Shown here: positions 22,521-35,300 of the stretch, in pieces
How positions within the stretch are numbered: position 1 is the stretch's first letter
How the letters are laid out: every line of letters starts with the position of its first letter
NCBI RefSeq assembly: GCF_022458985.1
Contig: NC_061789.1
Coordinates: forward strand, 5,559,501-5,623,500
From: Mugil cephalus
Taxonomy: Eukaryota > Chordata > Actinopteri > Mugiliformes > Mugilidae
Reading direction: 5' to 3'
DNA length: 64,000 nucleotides
Translations under genes and position numbers: made by a program
The notes under the pieces: generated by a model
Seen by the model: the letters and a program-made list of their open reading frames with translations, nothing else
Told to the model about the DNA's origin: nothing
Database searches by the model: none

Positions 22521-23239
22521 ACTTTGTTTTTCTTTGACACTGAAATATGTTATACACAGCTACTCAAGTCTTTTATTGTTGTGAAAATAAATACTTCGAA
22601 AACGTCAATGTTCGTTTTTTTCTTTATTGAATGATTGTGGCATTCAGTTAGTTGATTACGATTGTCCTGAACCCACAAGGGTGCATTACTTAATATTTCA
22701 TTGTAAAATGTGAATTCCAAACATCAAACAAGATCTCAGAATTTTTACATTCTCTGAATGTAGTGTGCAAGCAGAAATTCTAATTAATTCCTTGTTTGTT
22801 TGTTTTTTCATTTTTTAAAACAAAATCTGAGAAATTCAGTTTCCGATTTTCTTTTTTCTAATGATTTGTAGCTCTTACATGTTGTTACAATGCATGAAGA
22901 TGTAATTTGGTTACATCTCTCTATAGCCATGTTGTCCTGGAGAAACTTTGCAGATAAAAAATGAGAGCGAAACAAAAAAACAACCAGAAACTGCTTAAGA
23001 GGGTTAAATGATGGACAAGGGTGAATCTAGTGAAAAGCACAGAGCCAGTGTTGGGTTAGGTCTTTTATAGCCTTAAGTTATCTCAAATGTAGGAGTAGCT
23101 AAAGGAAAATAAAAAAATAAGATGAAACAGAAGGGAAATGGAGGATTGAAAAAGGCAACAGGGACAAATATAGAATAATAACTGAAAACAAATGGAAGGA
23201 ACAATACAAGATGAGAAACTGACCATCTTACAAAGGACA

Positions 23240-23425
23240 ACCTTTTAATAATGGCAATGCCGTGGTGGACGCAAGAATGTACCAGAGTAATTAAAAATCA
23301 AAATAAGGCATTCAGAAACCATAAGAAAATACCATATAAAACGGAGTATAACAGACATGGCAATAATTAGGAGTAAAACTCCAAGAGATACAAGAAAAGT
23401 TTGTTTGGATTGAGATACCGCCATA
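23240..23425 (+). pseudogene. Degenerate LINE fragment (linker between endonuclease and reverse transcriptase)
   Basis: The frame at 23252-23360 reads MAMPWWTQECTRVIKNQNK followed by AFRNHKK. PWW-xx-C-xx-A/V-xxx-N-x-A-F-R is typical of fish I/Nimb-type LINE ORF2 downstream of the endonuclease. Stops follow at once, so it is a dead remnant. Confidence 0.5.
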
Positions 23426-23754
23426 TTTCTGTGACTCCATAGTTGTCTAAGAGCACTACCATAGTATTATACAATGGTAGTGGTTAATGGTTAATAGAAC
23501 AAGACAGCTGCCAAAGAAAATAGCAGCAAGCTCTTCAAAACTTCTATCATATCCACCAAACAGAAATTCATCCTGTAACATCTTCAGCTCCCTCATTATT
23601 ATTCAGATGAGAAACTACACTCCTACGTTTTTAAGAACAGAACTCATATGTGGCCCTGAATAATGTACAGAAGACTACTTAAAGTAAATAAATAAAATAC
23701 CAGAGAACTTTAACAGTGTTATACCTACCACGATAGAAGAATCCGTTGGGTTTA

Positions 23755-23990
23755 AAGAAGCCGCCATCGCCGTTGCTCTAGTTGTCATGGTAACCTCTCT
23801 TAACGGCTCTTAACGGTGGAGGCAGAAGGACGTCGCCGCCAGAAAAGCGGAAAAATAATTATGACGGCGGCCAAAAGAAAGTTGTTAAGAACCCTATTGT
23901 GTGATAAGTGTGATACAGAGCCGAGCGGGGTACAGGGAGTGCGGAGTTTGAGTCCTCGGGTTGTGTAGCTCCGTCATTACTTCCCTGTAT
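23755..23990. promoter_or_regulatory. CpG-rich stretch with X-box-like site, possible promoter
   Basis: A CpG- and GC-rich island in AT-rich surroundings. GTTGTCATGGTAAC at 23781-23794 differs at one base from the palindromic RFX X-box GTTGCCATGGTAAC. A short open frame starts at 23861 (MTAAKRKLLRTLLCDK) and has a possible GT donor (GGGGTACAG) near 23929. I cannot join it to another exon, so a gene here is only a possibility. Confidence 0.3.
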
Positions 23991-24309
23991 TCGGTGGCCA
24001 TGTTGGTTCTTCTACGTTGGACCGAATTTGGTCAGATTTCGTTTCCAGAAAAACTGAAAGAGGACCAGGAAGTCTGTAGCTAGTCTGTAGCTAGCTAGTT
24101 AAGCTAGCTAGTCGACGAGTCGTCCTATTTTTTCCGCCTTTGTCACTCTTTGAAGCCATTTTAAAGTAGGTGCGAGTGAAATAAAATAATTGCGCAAATT
24201 CTTCGGTACTTCGGTTGTGAAATAAGTGGTTTGAATGAGGGAAAATTTTTTGAAACGAGCAGGAAACACGTGTGTGTCTACTCCATGCGCTGCCACTGGA
24301 ACTGGTCAG

Positions 24310-24400
24310 TCAGTGCATTTACGTGCAAGTGAAAAAAACGAATTATTGCCTTAATCTGACTCTAGCTGGACAATGTAAGTGCGTGTAAACACGTTACTCC
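24310..24400 (+). repeat. Dispersed repeat, second copy of the 16.6-kb unit
   Basis: GTGCATTTACGTGCAAGTGA, then TATTGCCTTAATCTGACT and GTGCGTGTAAACACG match the blocks at 16620-16730. Confidence 0.5.
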
Positions 24401-24494
24401 GACTAAAATCGGAGTTCTTCTTATGTGATTAAGATACCCAGTGCGTACATGCACATCTTACTCGACCTATGCTCGAAATACGACCTTCTGACTA

Positions 24495-25175
24495 CAGTCC
24501 TTGTCCCAGTTTACATGCAGCGGAGAAAATCGAATAAAACAGGTTAATACCGTGTTAATACGGTCCGCTTTCCGGTTGACCTGTTACGTCACATAATAAA
24601 CAAGAGTTGTTCATGCAGCCTATCGGCATTTCAAACGACAACCAGATGGATAATAGTAAATTTTTTTGAATCTCGTACGTAATGTGCGCGCTACTTCTGG
24701 TTCCAGATAAGATCCCTAGGACGGTTCTTCTACCGGCTCCGTTTACCTTCTTCTGCTACTGGCTTTCTTGGATGTTTTTGTTCCGGGGTCACACGCCAGA
24801 GCAGTGGTTGTGGAGCATGTGCACACACATTATCCGTTTGAAAACTACGATTACCGTATACATGCCGGAGAAAATCGAATCGAATCGAATTAGAAGAACC
24901 ATCCAAGAGATAGCACATATTGTACCTGCACCGTAAGTGGCACGGACATTACGTAGGAGATTAAAAGAGCTGTACTGTTATCCCTGTGGTTGTTGTTTGA
25001 AATTCCGCTCTCAACGACTCTTGTTTATTATATGACGTAATAGGTCAACCGGAAAACGGATCGTATTAACGTGGTATTATCCCGCTGAAAAGACACATAT
25101 CACCACCTAGTGTGGAGAGAAGGACATGTTCCCATCCATTATCCTATTTTCTCCACTGCATGTAAACTAGGACAA
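24495..25175. mobile_element. Foldback/MITE-like element with long inverted arms
   Basis: The left arm (24495-24620) contains ACAGTCCTTGTCCCAGTTTA, CATGCAGCGGAGAAAAT, CCGGTTGACCTGTTACGTCA and AATAAACAAGAGT. The reverse complement of 25020-25175 carries the same blocks in the same order, with an extra ~50-bp insert. A ~400-bp centre separates the arms. The class is not known to me; no transposase is present. Confidence 0.65.
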
Positions 25176-25977
25176 GGACTGTAGAAAAAGGCCAGAAAGC
25201 AAGTGAAATGTCTGATGTTAGGCAGGCAGACACATAAATAATGTCATTACACAGGAAAAACTTGAATAAACAACCTGTATGTCATAGCCTACCGTCCAAG
25301 AAATGGGTGAACGACCCAACTCAGTGGCCGACGGGGTCTTGCCCGGACATTTACTCTTACCTCATTGAATCGCCTGGTCACATGAATTTTTAATTTTTAA
25401 CAGTACTAACAACTCTAGCTAACGTTAGCGTCATCATGATTAAGTGTTTGCCGCACACGTACTCATCAACTATCAGGGTCCATCTGTTTTTTGGCCTGAA
25501 GCCATACATATGTTTTTGTCCCTCTCTGTTGAGGAGAAGTGAGAAAATCTTAGAGTTTTATCTTTAAAGGTGTTCAAAGAACAATAGACAACGCAGCAAC
25601 TTCCCCTTTGGTTTCACCCGTAAGGGGGCGTGGCCTTACCAGTGACGTAAGGTTACCCTCTTCCATTAACAGTGGAGTTGTAAACATACATAGTTGACCT
25701 GATACCTTCAATCGAAATAAGGAAAAAATCTCCATGTAAACTCCACCACTGAATATATTTTTTCTCGATATTGTATTTCGTTTTTTTTTTTCTCTAAGTG
25801 CATGATGAAAAAAATCAGCATTCAAATATTCTAAAAATGGAAATATAGAAAATATATTCCTGTTCACACTCCAGTTCAGAAGGTGGCGGTAACGAACCAT
25901 AAAACATAAAAAGAGGAAGAAGAAGAAGAAGAGGAGGAGGAAGACTCTGCAGCTTCTCTCTCAAGTCCTCGTCGAAA
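25176..25977 (+). promoter_or_regulatory. eci1 5' flank
   Basis: Non-coding DNA upstream of the eci1 start. It includes an inverted partial copy of the GAGAAA repeat at 25765-25830 and GAA/GAG triplets just before the ATG (25912-25940). No TATA box is evident near the start; the true transcription start is not visible. Confidence 0.35.
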
Positions 25978-28900
25978 ATGACTTTAAGAGCCGCTTTGAG
26001 GAGCAAGTCCGCCTTTTCAGGTACGACTTTGCCACTTCATGTGACATCGTGGAGATAGTTTTAATCGTATGCATCGTTGTGTTTTACTAATTTCCTAACT
26101 TGCTCTCCTGTTGTTTGCTGTGCGCTGCACAAACTGGAGCAAAGGTCGCAGGACACCACCGCCTGTAACCTGCCGCAAAATCGGCGTTTTTATTGGTTTT
26201 CACGTCGATAAATATTTAGTTTAATTATGCTGCTTATCGTTTAAGTTTGTGTCAAGCTTTTGGGCCGATAACTGTACTCATTGTCACAGCTTAACATGTT
26301 AATTAAGAGCCAAGTGATAATGAATAAACGCTTCTGTCAAACTAAAAACCTCTGTCCGTGATTTGGTGGTTACTGATTGTTTTGTAAGATATTTAAAAAA
26401 AAAAAAAATAGAAATCTCAAAACAACCAACAAAATGTGGCCATATTGAAACCACCTGCACATTCGTTCTGGTTTTTATTTCGAGGCATTTCTACAGCATC
26501 AACAACACAATGTCATATTTTAATAAATTAAATTATGAGAAATATCTTCTTTATTGTCATAACTTCTGATAAAATTTGTAGAATATTGTAACTGCTGCTG
26601 TTTTTAATAAAAGTTGCTTCTTAGTGCTGACTGTGGGTGACACTGACAGACGATACCTATTCTGGAACAAGAGCTCCTGCAAGTTGTTCATTTATTTTAG
26701 AAACCCGCTTAAAGGTCACATTATAAATGTATAAAGACAAATGTATACACTAATAAATGTAAATAAAGACACCAATCATTATTAATGAAACACTAATTAA
26801 ACTCCACATTGTGAAGGTGAATCTTAAGATGAAATTTAGCCTAAACTTGACGATATGTATTTTTTTTATGTTGCCGTCTCATATTCAATAATCTCAATAC
26901 ATTCTTAATTTGCTCAGTTAACAGCTACAAGTACAAAATGTTTTTTAAAAGGCTGCTAATGAATATTCAGCAATTTCTGTGCTTTTTTCCCTTTTTAGTA
27001 TTTTCATTTATAATGTTTCATTTCTTCATCTCTAGCTGCGTTATCATTACAATTTTTCGCAAACAAAAAGCGATACTTCTGAAATTATATATCCCGTTAT
27101 CAAATTAACTGGTCACATGACCCTCTGCGTCATCTCCGGTGACAGGGAATTGTGAGGATTGTGTTGGCATTGTACTTTTGCAGTAAGAGGAAAAACCACC
27201 TCATGAAAGCATAAGTGTTTTAGCTTTAGATAATTGATAAGTTCTTCAAACTTTTAGCAGTTTTTTATTGCGATATGTGGATTTTGCCCATTTCTAAAGG
27301 TAATGGAAACGCAGCAAATGACTTGAAACTCCTGTGGAGCCCCTTTAGAGAAAAATGACATAGACAATAAAAACATCAAAAACGCGATTTTCACCAGATA
27401 AGCTTGTTTTACTTTTTCCTATACAACGAACTCACAAAGCTGAAACCCAACCAAAAACTGGAAAACCTGAAAGGACAGGGGGTGGGGAGTTTGACATGTT
27501 TGTTCAAGGCATGTAGTTGTATTTCTTTCCATTTCTCTATTATGTTGGGGTAGCAATTAAAAGACTGTTGGTTAAAGAAAAACCACTCCTGTTTCGTAGA
27601 GGGTCCTTAACCTCCTGAGACCCGAGCTTTTATTTGTTCTGCGTTTTTCATTTCTTCACGGTATTTGGAATTAGTAGGACCTGCTAACTTTGAACAGGAA
27701 GTAGTAATTTTTTGGGGGGGAAAAAAACAAACTTGTCCTCATATGTGGACACTGGGATTATTTCATTATTTATATTATAATGAAGTCGCCCAGTGTGTAA
27801 AAAAATATAAAACAGTTTATTTTAACACCGGAACCTGGCTGAGCAAAGACAGAACAATGAAGTCCCAACGTCCTCAAACGTGGACTTGATAATTAGCAAC
27901 ATTGTAGGTCATTGCTATTGATAAAATATGTTAAATTTGCGAATCATTTCAAACTAGAAACGTTAAGAAGAATAAATATGTTTCATCCAAAAAAAGTAAA
28001 ATTCAGTGATGTTTTCTACCTCGTCCACAGACTAAAGTGTCCACTAACGAGGACAAGGGGTTTAAATGAAGCAGAATAAGTTGCAATAAAACCTTAACGT
28101 CACCATATGAGGACACAGGGTCTCAGGAGGTTATTGTTCACATCTAAACAGTGGGACACTTGGGATGAGACTATTCAAGATTGATGTCCTCTGAAAGAGC
28201 AACGAGTGTCTCCCTGTCCAATGCGTGTCCTCGTGTTGTCTTTCAGGTCTTCTTTCCCAGCTGTCGTCCTGCAGCAGTCATGGCAGAGTGTGCGTTTCTC
28301 CCGTCCTCGTTGCACAGCGGAGGAACAACTCCACCTCGCCTAAGATCAAAGTGGATTTTGACCAAAGTACAGGTGAATGTTTCCCCAGAATCATCATCCT
28401 CACCAACACATTTTCTGTTAATGAAACATGGCATGACGCCTAAGAAGAGTAACCAACCAGGACATGAATGGGCCTCAGGCAAACCAACAATATGTATTAA
28501 TCTAAGCAGACAGCTGTTGATCTGTGGCTCATTAACAGTGGACACGCCTTCAATATTGCATAGCTTTAAGCCTTGATATAATGTTGAGACCCAAACCTGT
28601 TTTTGTACCAGGCTGTAAATGTATTAAGCTTAAAGATCATCTTCTCCGTCTTTCTGTAGGCGTGGCAGTGATGCACATGCAGAGTCCTCCAGTCAACAGC
28701 CTCAGCTTGGATTTCCTCACCGAGCTGTGCATCGGTGTGGAGAAGCTGGAGATGGATAAGAGCTGCCGAGGCCTGATCATCACCTCCGTACGGTGTTTGT
28801 ATTAAAAACCTCACAAGTCTGTTCAGATTTCCACTGGAATCTGTCATAATTTAGTCTTGAACGTGTTTCTTCGACCCAGAGCCAGCCCAAGGTGTTCTCA

Positions 28901-30781
28901 GCCGGGCTGGACATCTTGGAAATGTACGGAAAGAGTCCAGAGAGCTGCGGGGAGTTCTGGAAAGCTGTGCAGGAGATGTGGCTCAAACTCTACAGCTCCA
29001 ACATGGTCACTATAGCTGCAATCAATGTACGTATATACATATATTTACATATATATGCCCTCACGTTACCTCCACTGTGTCCCCCATGTCACACAGGAGG
29101 GCAGTGCAGAAAAGAAATAAGAAATAAGCGTCATCCTTACCTCCACAGGGCTCCAGTCCTGCAGGTGGATGTCTCATGTCCATGACGTGTGACTACAGGA
29201 TAATGGCCGATAACCCTCGTTACAGCATCGGCCTTAACGAGACGCAGCTCGGCATTGTAGCACCTTTTTGGTAAGAAAGTCTGAGTTTTACAAAACCTGT
29301 CACTGTGGTTGTTTGTTCATGTTTCCATGTGTGTGTTTGAGTGCATTTTATTTGTGTCCTCAATCCAGCTTGAATCACTCAGGTTAGAGATTCCAACCTA
29401 ACTATTTACACCTGGTAAGATTTATGTGTTCACAAGCCCCAAAGCACAATGAAGATGGAGCCGTGCCGTTTCTGCGTTGGCGTCCAAAAACATATTTGGC
29501 CATTTGTGTTTTGCTAATTTGCTTAAGTAACACTATTGCTGCCTTCAAACAGAACTGCGAATGTAGGAAGCCATGCACACAAAATGTGTTGCATTTGATT
29601 GGTACTTAAAGAGGATATTGCTACTAGGCAAGTGTTGACATTTAGGGATTCATACGTTCTCATGTTGTGTCCGTGGCGGAAATTGGAAGTGGGTGTGGTC
29701 AATGCTGAAAGGAGGAAATGCTAGCGGCCACTCTGTGAGCTCCCAGATGCTAATATTTGCAGCATGACTGCTAATTTCTCCTGTGTAGTGATCGGGTAGT
29801 GTCAGTGCATGCTAAATGACCGATGAAATAAGAGACTCTCATCTCCCACAATGCTTAGGGCGCATGAGGTACGCTGCAGTGGGAGGGGCTTATAAAGACT
29901 TATAAAATGCATAAATGGCCTGGCCAGAACAGACTTGGTTCTTGTCTCGTAGCCCAAAGAACAAGTGCAGATTTCTTGCTTCTTGCAGAGTATATTAGAA
30001 GCTTTAGAAGCAAACGGTTAGCAAGGCAAACGCTGGCATATTTATTTAACTACTGCAAAACCGCTGCTAAATGTATATTAATAGGAATCAGGCCAATTCC
30101 GTTAAATGACGCATTTTTATTCCACTTGAACTACTAGTGGAACACTAGTGTCCTTGTAGTCTTTGTAGTAAACTATCACTGCCACCATCTGCAGGTTTAA
30201 GGACACTATGTTGAACACGGTGGGCCATCGGACCACAGAGCTGGCCCTGGAGCTGGGCCTCCTCTACAACCCTTCAGAGGCCCTAAAGATCGGACTGGTG
30301 GACAAGTTGGTGCCTGAAGACCAGGTCCTCACCACAGCGGCGCAGACCATGACCAAGTGGTTGGCTATTCCAGGTACAATGAACATCATATAGCAGCTGA
30401 AGGTTTTCTATTGGGACTTTGGTGTCACGGTTCATATGATACTATTAATTTGCATGTGTTAAGCATATTTCTGCCTTAAGACCAAGGCTCCAGTCGACTG
30501 AGGTGCAGTCAGGGTCATTGACTTCCCTCCACATCTCATTGAGCCACAGATAATGATAACTGGAGGAACAAGAAGTTCCTAAACCTTTTAACTTTTCCTC
30601 TCTTCACTTGGCAGAGCACGCCAGACAGATAACCAAGTCCATGATGAGGAAGCCAACCATTGACAAGCTAACGTCCAACAGGGAGGCCGACATCCAAAAC
30701 TTTGTCAAATTCATCACCAAGGACTCCATTCAGAAGTCACTGCGCATGTATCTGGAGATGCTCAAAAAGAGAAAGGCTTAG
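25978..30781 (+). CDS. eci1: Enoyl-CoA delta isomerase 1, mitochondrial
   Basis: Seven exons: 25978-26020, 28247-28372, 28660-28787, 28880-29026, 29149-29270, 30195-30373 and 30615-30781. All junctions are GT-AG and in phase, giving 303 residues (human 302). The enzyme shifts cis/trans-3 double bonds to trans-2-enoyl-CoA so that unsaturated fatty acids can enter beta-oxidation in the mitochondrial matrix. The basic, serine-rich N-terminus (MTLRAALRSKSAFSG) fits a transit peptide. Crotonase-fold signatures follow: PPVNSLSLDF, the oxyanion-hole loop VFSAGLDILEM, GSSPAGGCL, and NETQLGIVAPFW with the probable catalytic Glu179. The C-terminal helical part (RKPTIDKL, KDSIQKSLRMYLE) is complete. It converges with dnase1. 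Identity is near certain. Confidence 0.96.
27607..28134. mobile_element. TTAA-flanked miniature element, piggyBac-type MITE
   Basis: The element at 27611-28130 has inverted ends CCTCCTGAGACCC and GGTCTCAGGAGG. It is preceded by TTAA and followed by TTAT, a probable mutated TTAA duplication. It has no coding capacity. An inverted relative is at 47850-48331 and also abuts TTAA. It lies in eci1 intron 1. Confidence 0.6.
29271..30194. other. eci1 intron 5, nothing recognised
   Basis: Non-coding. The short open frames inside have no splice or motif support. Confidence 0.4.
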
Positions 30782-30993
30782 AGGAGAGACTGAACCACGG
30801 ACCATTGAGTCTAGTCACAGTGAATAGCTATGGGTTGGACAGTTTCTCTCAGGGGGGAGAGAAATTGTTGTCACATAAAGGTCCTTCAAGTGCCTGCTTA
30901 TACTTTATTGTCAGGACTATGTCCACCTAATGGAAGCCTTTTACCTTGAGCAGATTTATTAGTTGTTTCCGTCTTTTCAGTGTGAAATTTCTG

Positions 30994-30999
30994 AATAAA
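30994..30999 (+). other. eci1: eci1 polyadenylation signal
   Basis: AATAAA about 213 nt after the stop codon. Confidence 0.65.
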
Positions 31000-31194
31000 C
31001 AATTTAAGCGTCATGGTCAGCTTGGTCTCCTTTCAAGGTTGTCCCTTTCATTTGCAGTACTGTATCTCAGGGATTATTAAAACAGACTTACACTTAGTAC
31101 AGTATACTAAAACCATGCACTGTGTAGTGTGTAAAGTTAGAGGAACCTTCTATACGTCAGCCACAGAGTAAATGAAAAGTCTTGAAAATCATTG

Positions 31195-31620
31195 CGGTAG
31201 CTCCTGTCGTCGCCATCTTGGCAGTGTCTGACTCCGTTGAACTCCAAGCTAATCAAAGTTAGATAAGCTTCAGAGCAAGGTGTACCACTAGCAACCTATG
31301 AATACACATCATTCAGAGCAGCCCTTGATTATGCGTACTTGTATATTTTTGAATAATTTCATATAATTGTGTATAATACCAATACTAGGCTACAATCTGC
31401 TGTAAAGTTGGACATTTTAACATGAAGGTGACAGCTGAGATAGGCTCCAGCCTCTTGTGTACCTCCAGAGGGCAAGCGATTAAAGAATAAAATGAACTAA
31501 TAAATGAACAACTAACAATGGGAGTCAATGGGGTTTGACTCACTTTTGCAGTTTGTTGCATTTTGGTGTAATTTTTCAGCCCCGGAGATCTCTACCTGAC
31601 TAAAATATAATAGATCTGTG
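31195..31620 (+). repeat. Dispersed repeat, second copy of the 7.8-kb family
   Basis: It opens GTCGCCATCTTGGCAGTGTC and ends GGTTTGACTCACTTTTGCAG, then TTTTTCAGCCCCGGAGATCT. A LINE tail (GAGATAGGCTCCAGCC, GGGCAAGCGATTAAAGAATA) is embedded at about 31430-31500. Confidence 0.55.
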
Positions 31621-31809
31621 ACTCTAGTATGACTACCAGTGTCAGATAGATAGAAATTTTAAGTAGAGATGTCCCAATTGGTGTCGGGGTCAATCCAGAT
31701 ATTTTTTAAAGTGACTGGACTAAGCCCAGTGTTTTGCAGTTTAGGTCTCCCCTAAATGTCTTTTTCTTATGTTTTACTGGTTGGCTAACTTCAAGCCTGA
31801 CAAAAATCG

Positions 31810-32075
31810 TGGAGTTTGTAGTTTTTTCTCGAAATTTCAACTTTTTTCTCGATGTCGCATTTTTTATTCTCAACAATGTATTTCAACCTTTTTCTTAAAA
31901 CTGCAACTTTTTTCTAAACATTGTATTTCAACTTTATCCTCAAAATATTTTTTCAACTTTTTTCTCAAAATTTCAACTTTTTTTTTTTTTTTATCATAAT
32001 ACATGATGAAAAATCATTTTCACTTTGAAATCATTGTTCCCCTCATGAGTGGCCCTAATACTCTTCCATAAAGTT
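31810..32075 (-). repeat. GAGAAA-rich dispersed repeat, inverted copy
   Basis: The reverse complement shows GAGTATTAGGGCCACTCATG, TCATCATGTATTATG and repeated GAGAAAAAAGTTG motifs, matching the units at 638-1225. It lies between the eci1 and dnase1 3' ends. Confidence 0.6.
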
Positions 32076-32165
32076 CGGGCTTGATATTGTTTTGTGATGC
32101 ATAAAATGTAGGAAAAAAATACTTTATAATGAAACTTTAACCCAGATAATCCTCAGCATTGTGTG

Positions 32166-32175
32166 ATTTATTTAT
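32166..32175 (-). other. dnase1: Candidate dnase1 polyadenylation signal
   Basis: Overlapping AATAAA motifs on the minus strand about 130 nt beyond the stop codon. Confidence 0.45.
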
Positions 32176-32303
32176 TTTTTTTGGTTGTCTCGTACATCTT
32201 AATTTTCTCAGATATGTTCATTTTTAATCTTCTAATCTACAACTCCGTGGTGGGACAGGGTTCCTGGATGTCCCAGAGTCATGATCCAGGCTGCTGCTGT
32301 AGT

Positions 32304-35300
32304 CTAGCTTAGCTTCACCTCCACAGGGAAATGGTCACTGACGTCCAAGGCCTGGAAGGGAGACAGAGAAAACTTATGGCGCAATGTGTTGATGTGGATT
32401 ACTTCAGGTCTTCATATGTTTTAAAGCGAATTATTATAATTTTTGTACATTTTGAGGAAAAAAAACTTAAATATTTCATTTATGGGCTGAAATACCTTGG
32501 AACCCTTATTTCTCAGTCTGTCCTCTTTTAGTTTGCAGTTTGACAAATTCAATAATGACCGAAGGAAGACAGGTGTTGGAGGGTTAAATCATTCTTACCA
32601 AAGTGGAGCTCAGTTTCATGTCGGCCATGAAGTTGTAAACCCTCGCGCTGCCTTGCACTACGCCCTTCATCATGTCGGCCGTGGCCACAATCCTGCAGAT
32701 TTTTACATGATTTTAGTGGAATTAAAAAAGTCGGTGTGTGTGCCTGTGTATATGTATATATGTATGTGTGTGTTTGTTTCCTTCAGTACCTGTCGTAAGG
32801 GCAGAGAGTGCTGGTCACGGTGGTGTCGGCCTCATTGGGGATCAGCCACTGGTAACTCTTGTCGGTGAAGAGGGGGATCTGGTCCCAGTCGGAGCCCTGA
32901 ACGTAACTACAGCCTGCGTTGAAGTCGCCCATTAGCATGATGTTCTGCAGAGAGAAGGCGATGGTCCAACCACTTTATTACCTCTTTATATATATATATA
33001 TTTTTAAATATATTTTCTTCAACTAAGTACCAGCTGTCATCAGCATATATACATTTTTTGAAAACCAGAACCAGGAAGAAATGATCATATCGCTCTGGTT
33101 TTAGCTCCTAGTATGTTTTAGAACCTTAAGATTTGAAACAAATTACTTTTGAAAGCCCCCTGCACATACCTTAACATACACCGATCAACATTATGACCAC
33201 AGACAGTAGACTTGAATAACTTTGACAGTCTTGTGACAGTTCAGTGTTCTACTGGGAAACTTTTGGACCTGGCATTCATTCATGTGGATCTTACTTAGAC
33301 ATGTAGCACCCACCTAGACCAGACCAGACACCTCCACCCCGTAGGCACAAGGGAGACCTACACAATATTAGGAAGGTGGTCTTAATATTATGCCTGGTTG
33401 GTGTATTTAATATTTAAATGCACAGCTGTATGAAATCTCGTCAGCTGATTGAGGGCTGAGATCTTTTTATTAACTTTGTCTGAAGTGACTGCTTTTAAAA
33501 ATTGCAAGTTTTTTTGCCTTCATTCAACCGTTCGTAATGTTGGTTTGAAAAGTGCTCCAGAAATAAAGGTGATTAATATTATTATAATTGTTATTCACGT
33601 TGGTGTTCCAGCGAGCGCGGACGTCAGCCACCACGTCAGTGAGGGCTCTCAGCTCCTCCACGGCCACGCTCGGAGAGGTGTGCTGGGGGATCAGGGTGAA
33701 GTTATTCAAGACTGGAAAAAACACATGGGAGAGAGGAGTGAATGTAGCTTCGCTGATCACCACGTAAGTCTTTTAAAGGCTTTAAAAATCTGAACCCTTC
33801 TAATGGACACATTCTGAACATCAGCAGCACATCAGTGTCGTTTCTAAACCTCACCACTGTATTTGGAGGAGAACATCACGACAAACGGTTCCCTGTTGAA
33901 GGTGTCCGTCCCACAGGACTCACAGCCGTCATCGTAGGTGTAGCTTTTGACCACGGACACAGTACTAATCCTGGAATAGAAAAGATGGTGAAGAATGTAA
34001 GTGGAGCAGAGCTGAAAACTAAAAGAAATGCTTCCTCCTTTAGACTGATTTATTGCTGCAAGGTTTTATATTAACAGGTGCGGCCTTTGAGCTTAATCTC
34101 TTACTGCCGTGCTATTAATAGATTTGCCAGAGTGCCATTATACCGTTTAGTTCAGTATATCAGTGCCTCCTTGTGGAACACTTGCAAAACTATATTAATG
34201 TTGCGCAGCCACTACTGTTTATGTGTGTGCACATGGGCTACTGTATGTCTAGGAGCACACCCATAGCACCTACAATCAAATTTCTCTGGCACCGCCCCTG
34301 TTCCTTAACAGTTTTTTGGGGTTGCATCCTGTTGGGGATGGCGGTGGGGGTTCCTGGTCTGGTCTAAGTGGGTGCTACATCCACACAAATGAATGCCAGG
34401 TCCAAATGTTTCCCAGCAGAACGCTGAATTGTCACAACGTTACTCACTTCTACTGTCAGTGGTCATAAATTTGTGGCTGATCGGTGTATATTATTGCTTT
34501 ACTATTGCTGCCTCAGTGTACGTACTTGTAGATGAAGAGGTATTGCTCCTTGTAGGTGCTGCGACCAAGAGGTTCACTGACGACGTAGCTGTACTGAGAA
34601 GAACCTCTGGAAAAAAATGAAAGACGAAATGTTTACCAAAAAAAACAAAAACAATCACCACAGTTGTAAATAAAGTTCTGAGTCGGTCTAACTTGTTGAC
34701 GAGCTCCATGAGTTTTTTGGTTGCAGACAGATCGGTGTCTCGGACCTCCTGGATCACAACGACATCGTAGCGTTGGACGATCTGCAGACAAAGATATAAT
34801 CCAAGGTTTACTGAGCATAGGGACAAATAACATATAAAGGTATAATGATTTAGTTGATTAGAGGATCTTAATCATCTTGTGATATCTAAAGGGAAGTTAT
34901 GGTGCACAAACTTTTGCATTTTAAACAAATAAAACATGACAGAAAATAGTTGATGGAAGAGGTTCCGACCGTGCTGATGATGTTCATCACAGTGGAGTCG
35001 GAGGCTTTGGTGTCTCCAAACGTCTTGATGTTGAACGCTCCCAGCAGCAGAGAGTTTGACAGATGAACCAGGGTCAGAGTGAGACCCAGAGTACAAATGA
35101 AACGCATCCTGCACCAAACGAGGTCAGAGGTGAATTATTATTTATTTACTCAAAGACGGCTTTATTCGACTGTACGCAGATGATGTTAAATTATCAGTAT
35201 TTTACAATAGTGTTTACACATGTATGAATATTCAGCTTTCAGGAAGAAGAAGAGGAAAAGAAGAAAGACCAAGAAGTGGAGGACAAAGAAGAAGACGTTT

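Noticed and set aside
22650-22700. CACAAGGGTGCATTACTTAA near 22675 as a right piggyBac end
   Set aside because: No matching inverted end was found to the left of the gene.
15720-23010. TTAACC at 15730 and GGGTTAA at 23000 as piggyBac element ends
   Set aside because: The sequences inside the TTAA do not match as inverted repeats beyond a few bases.
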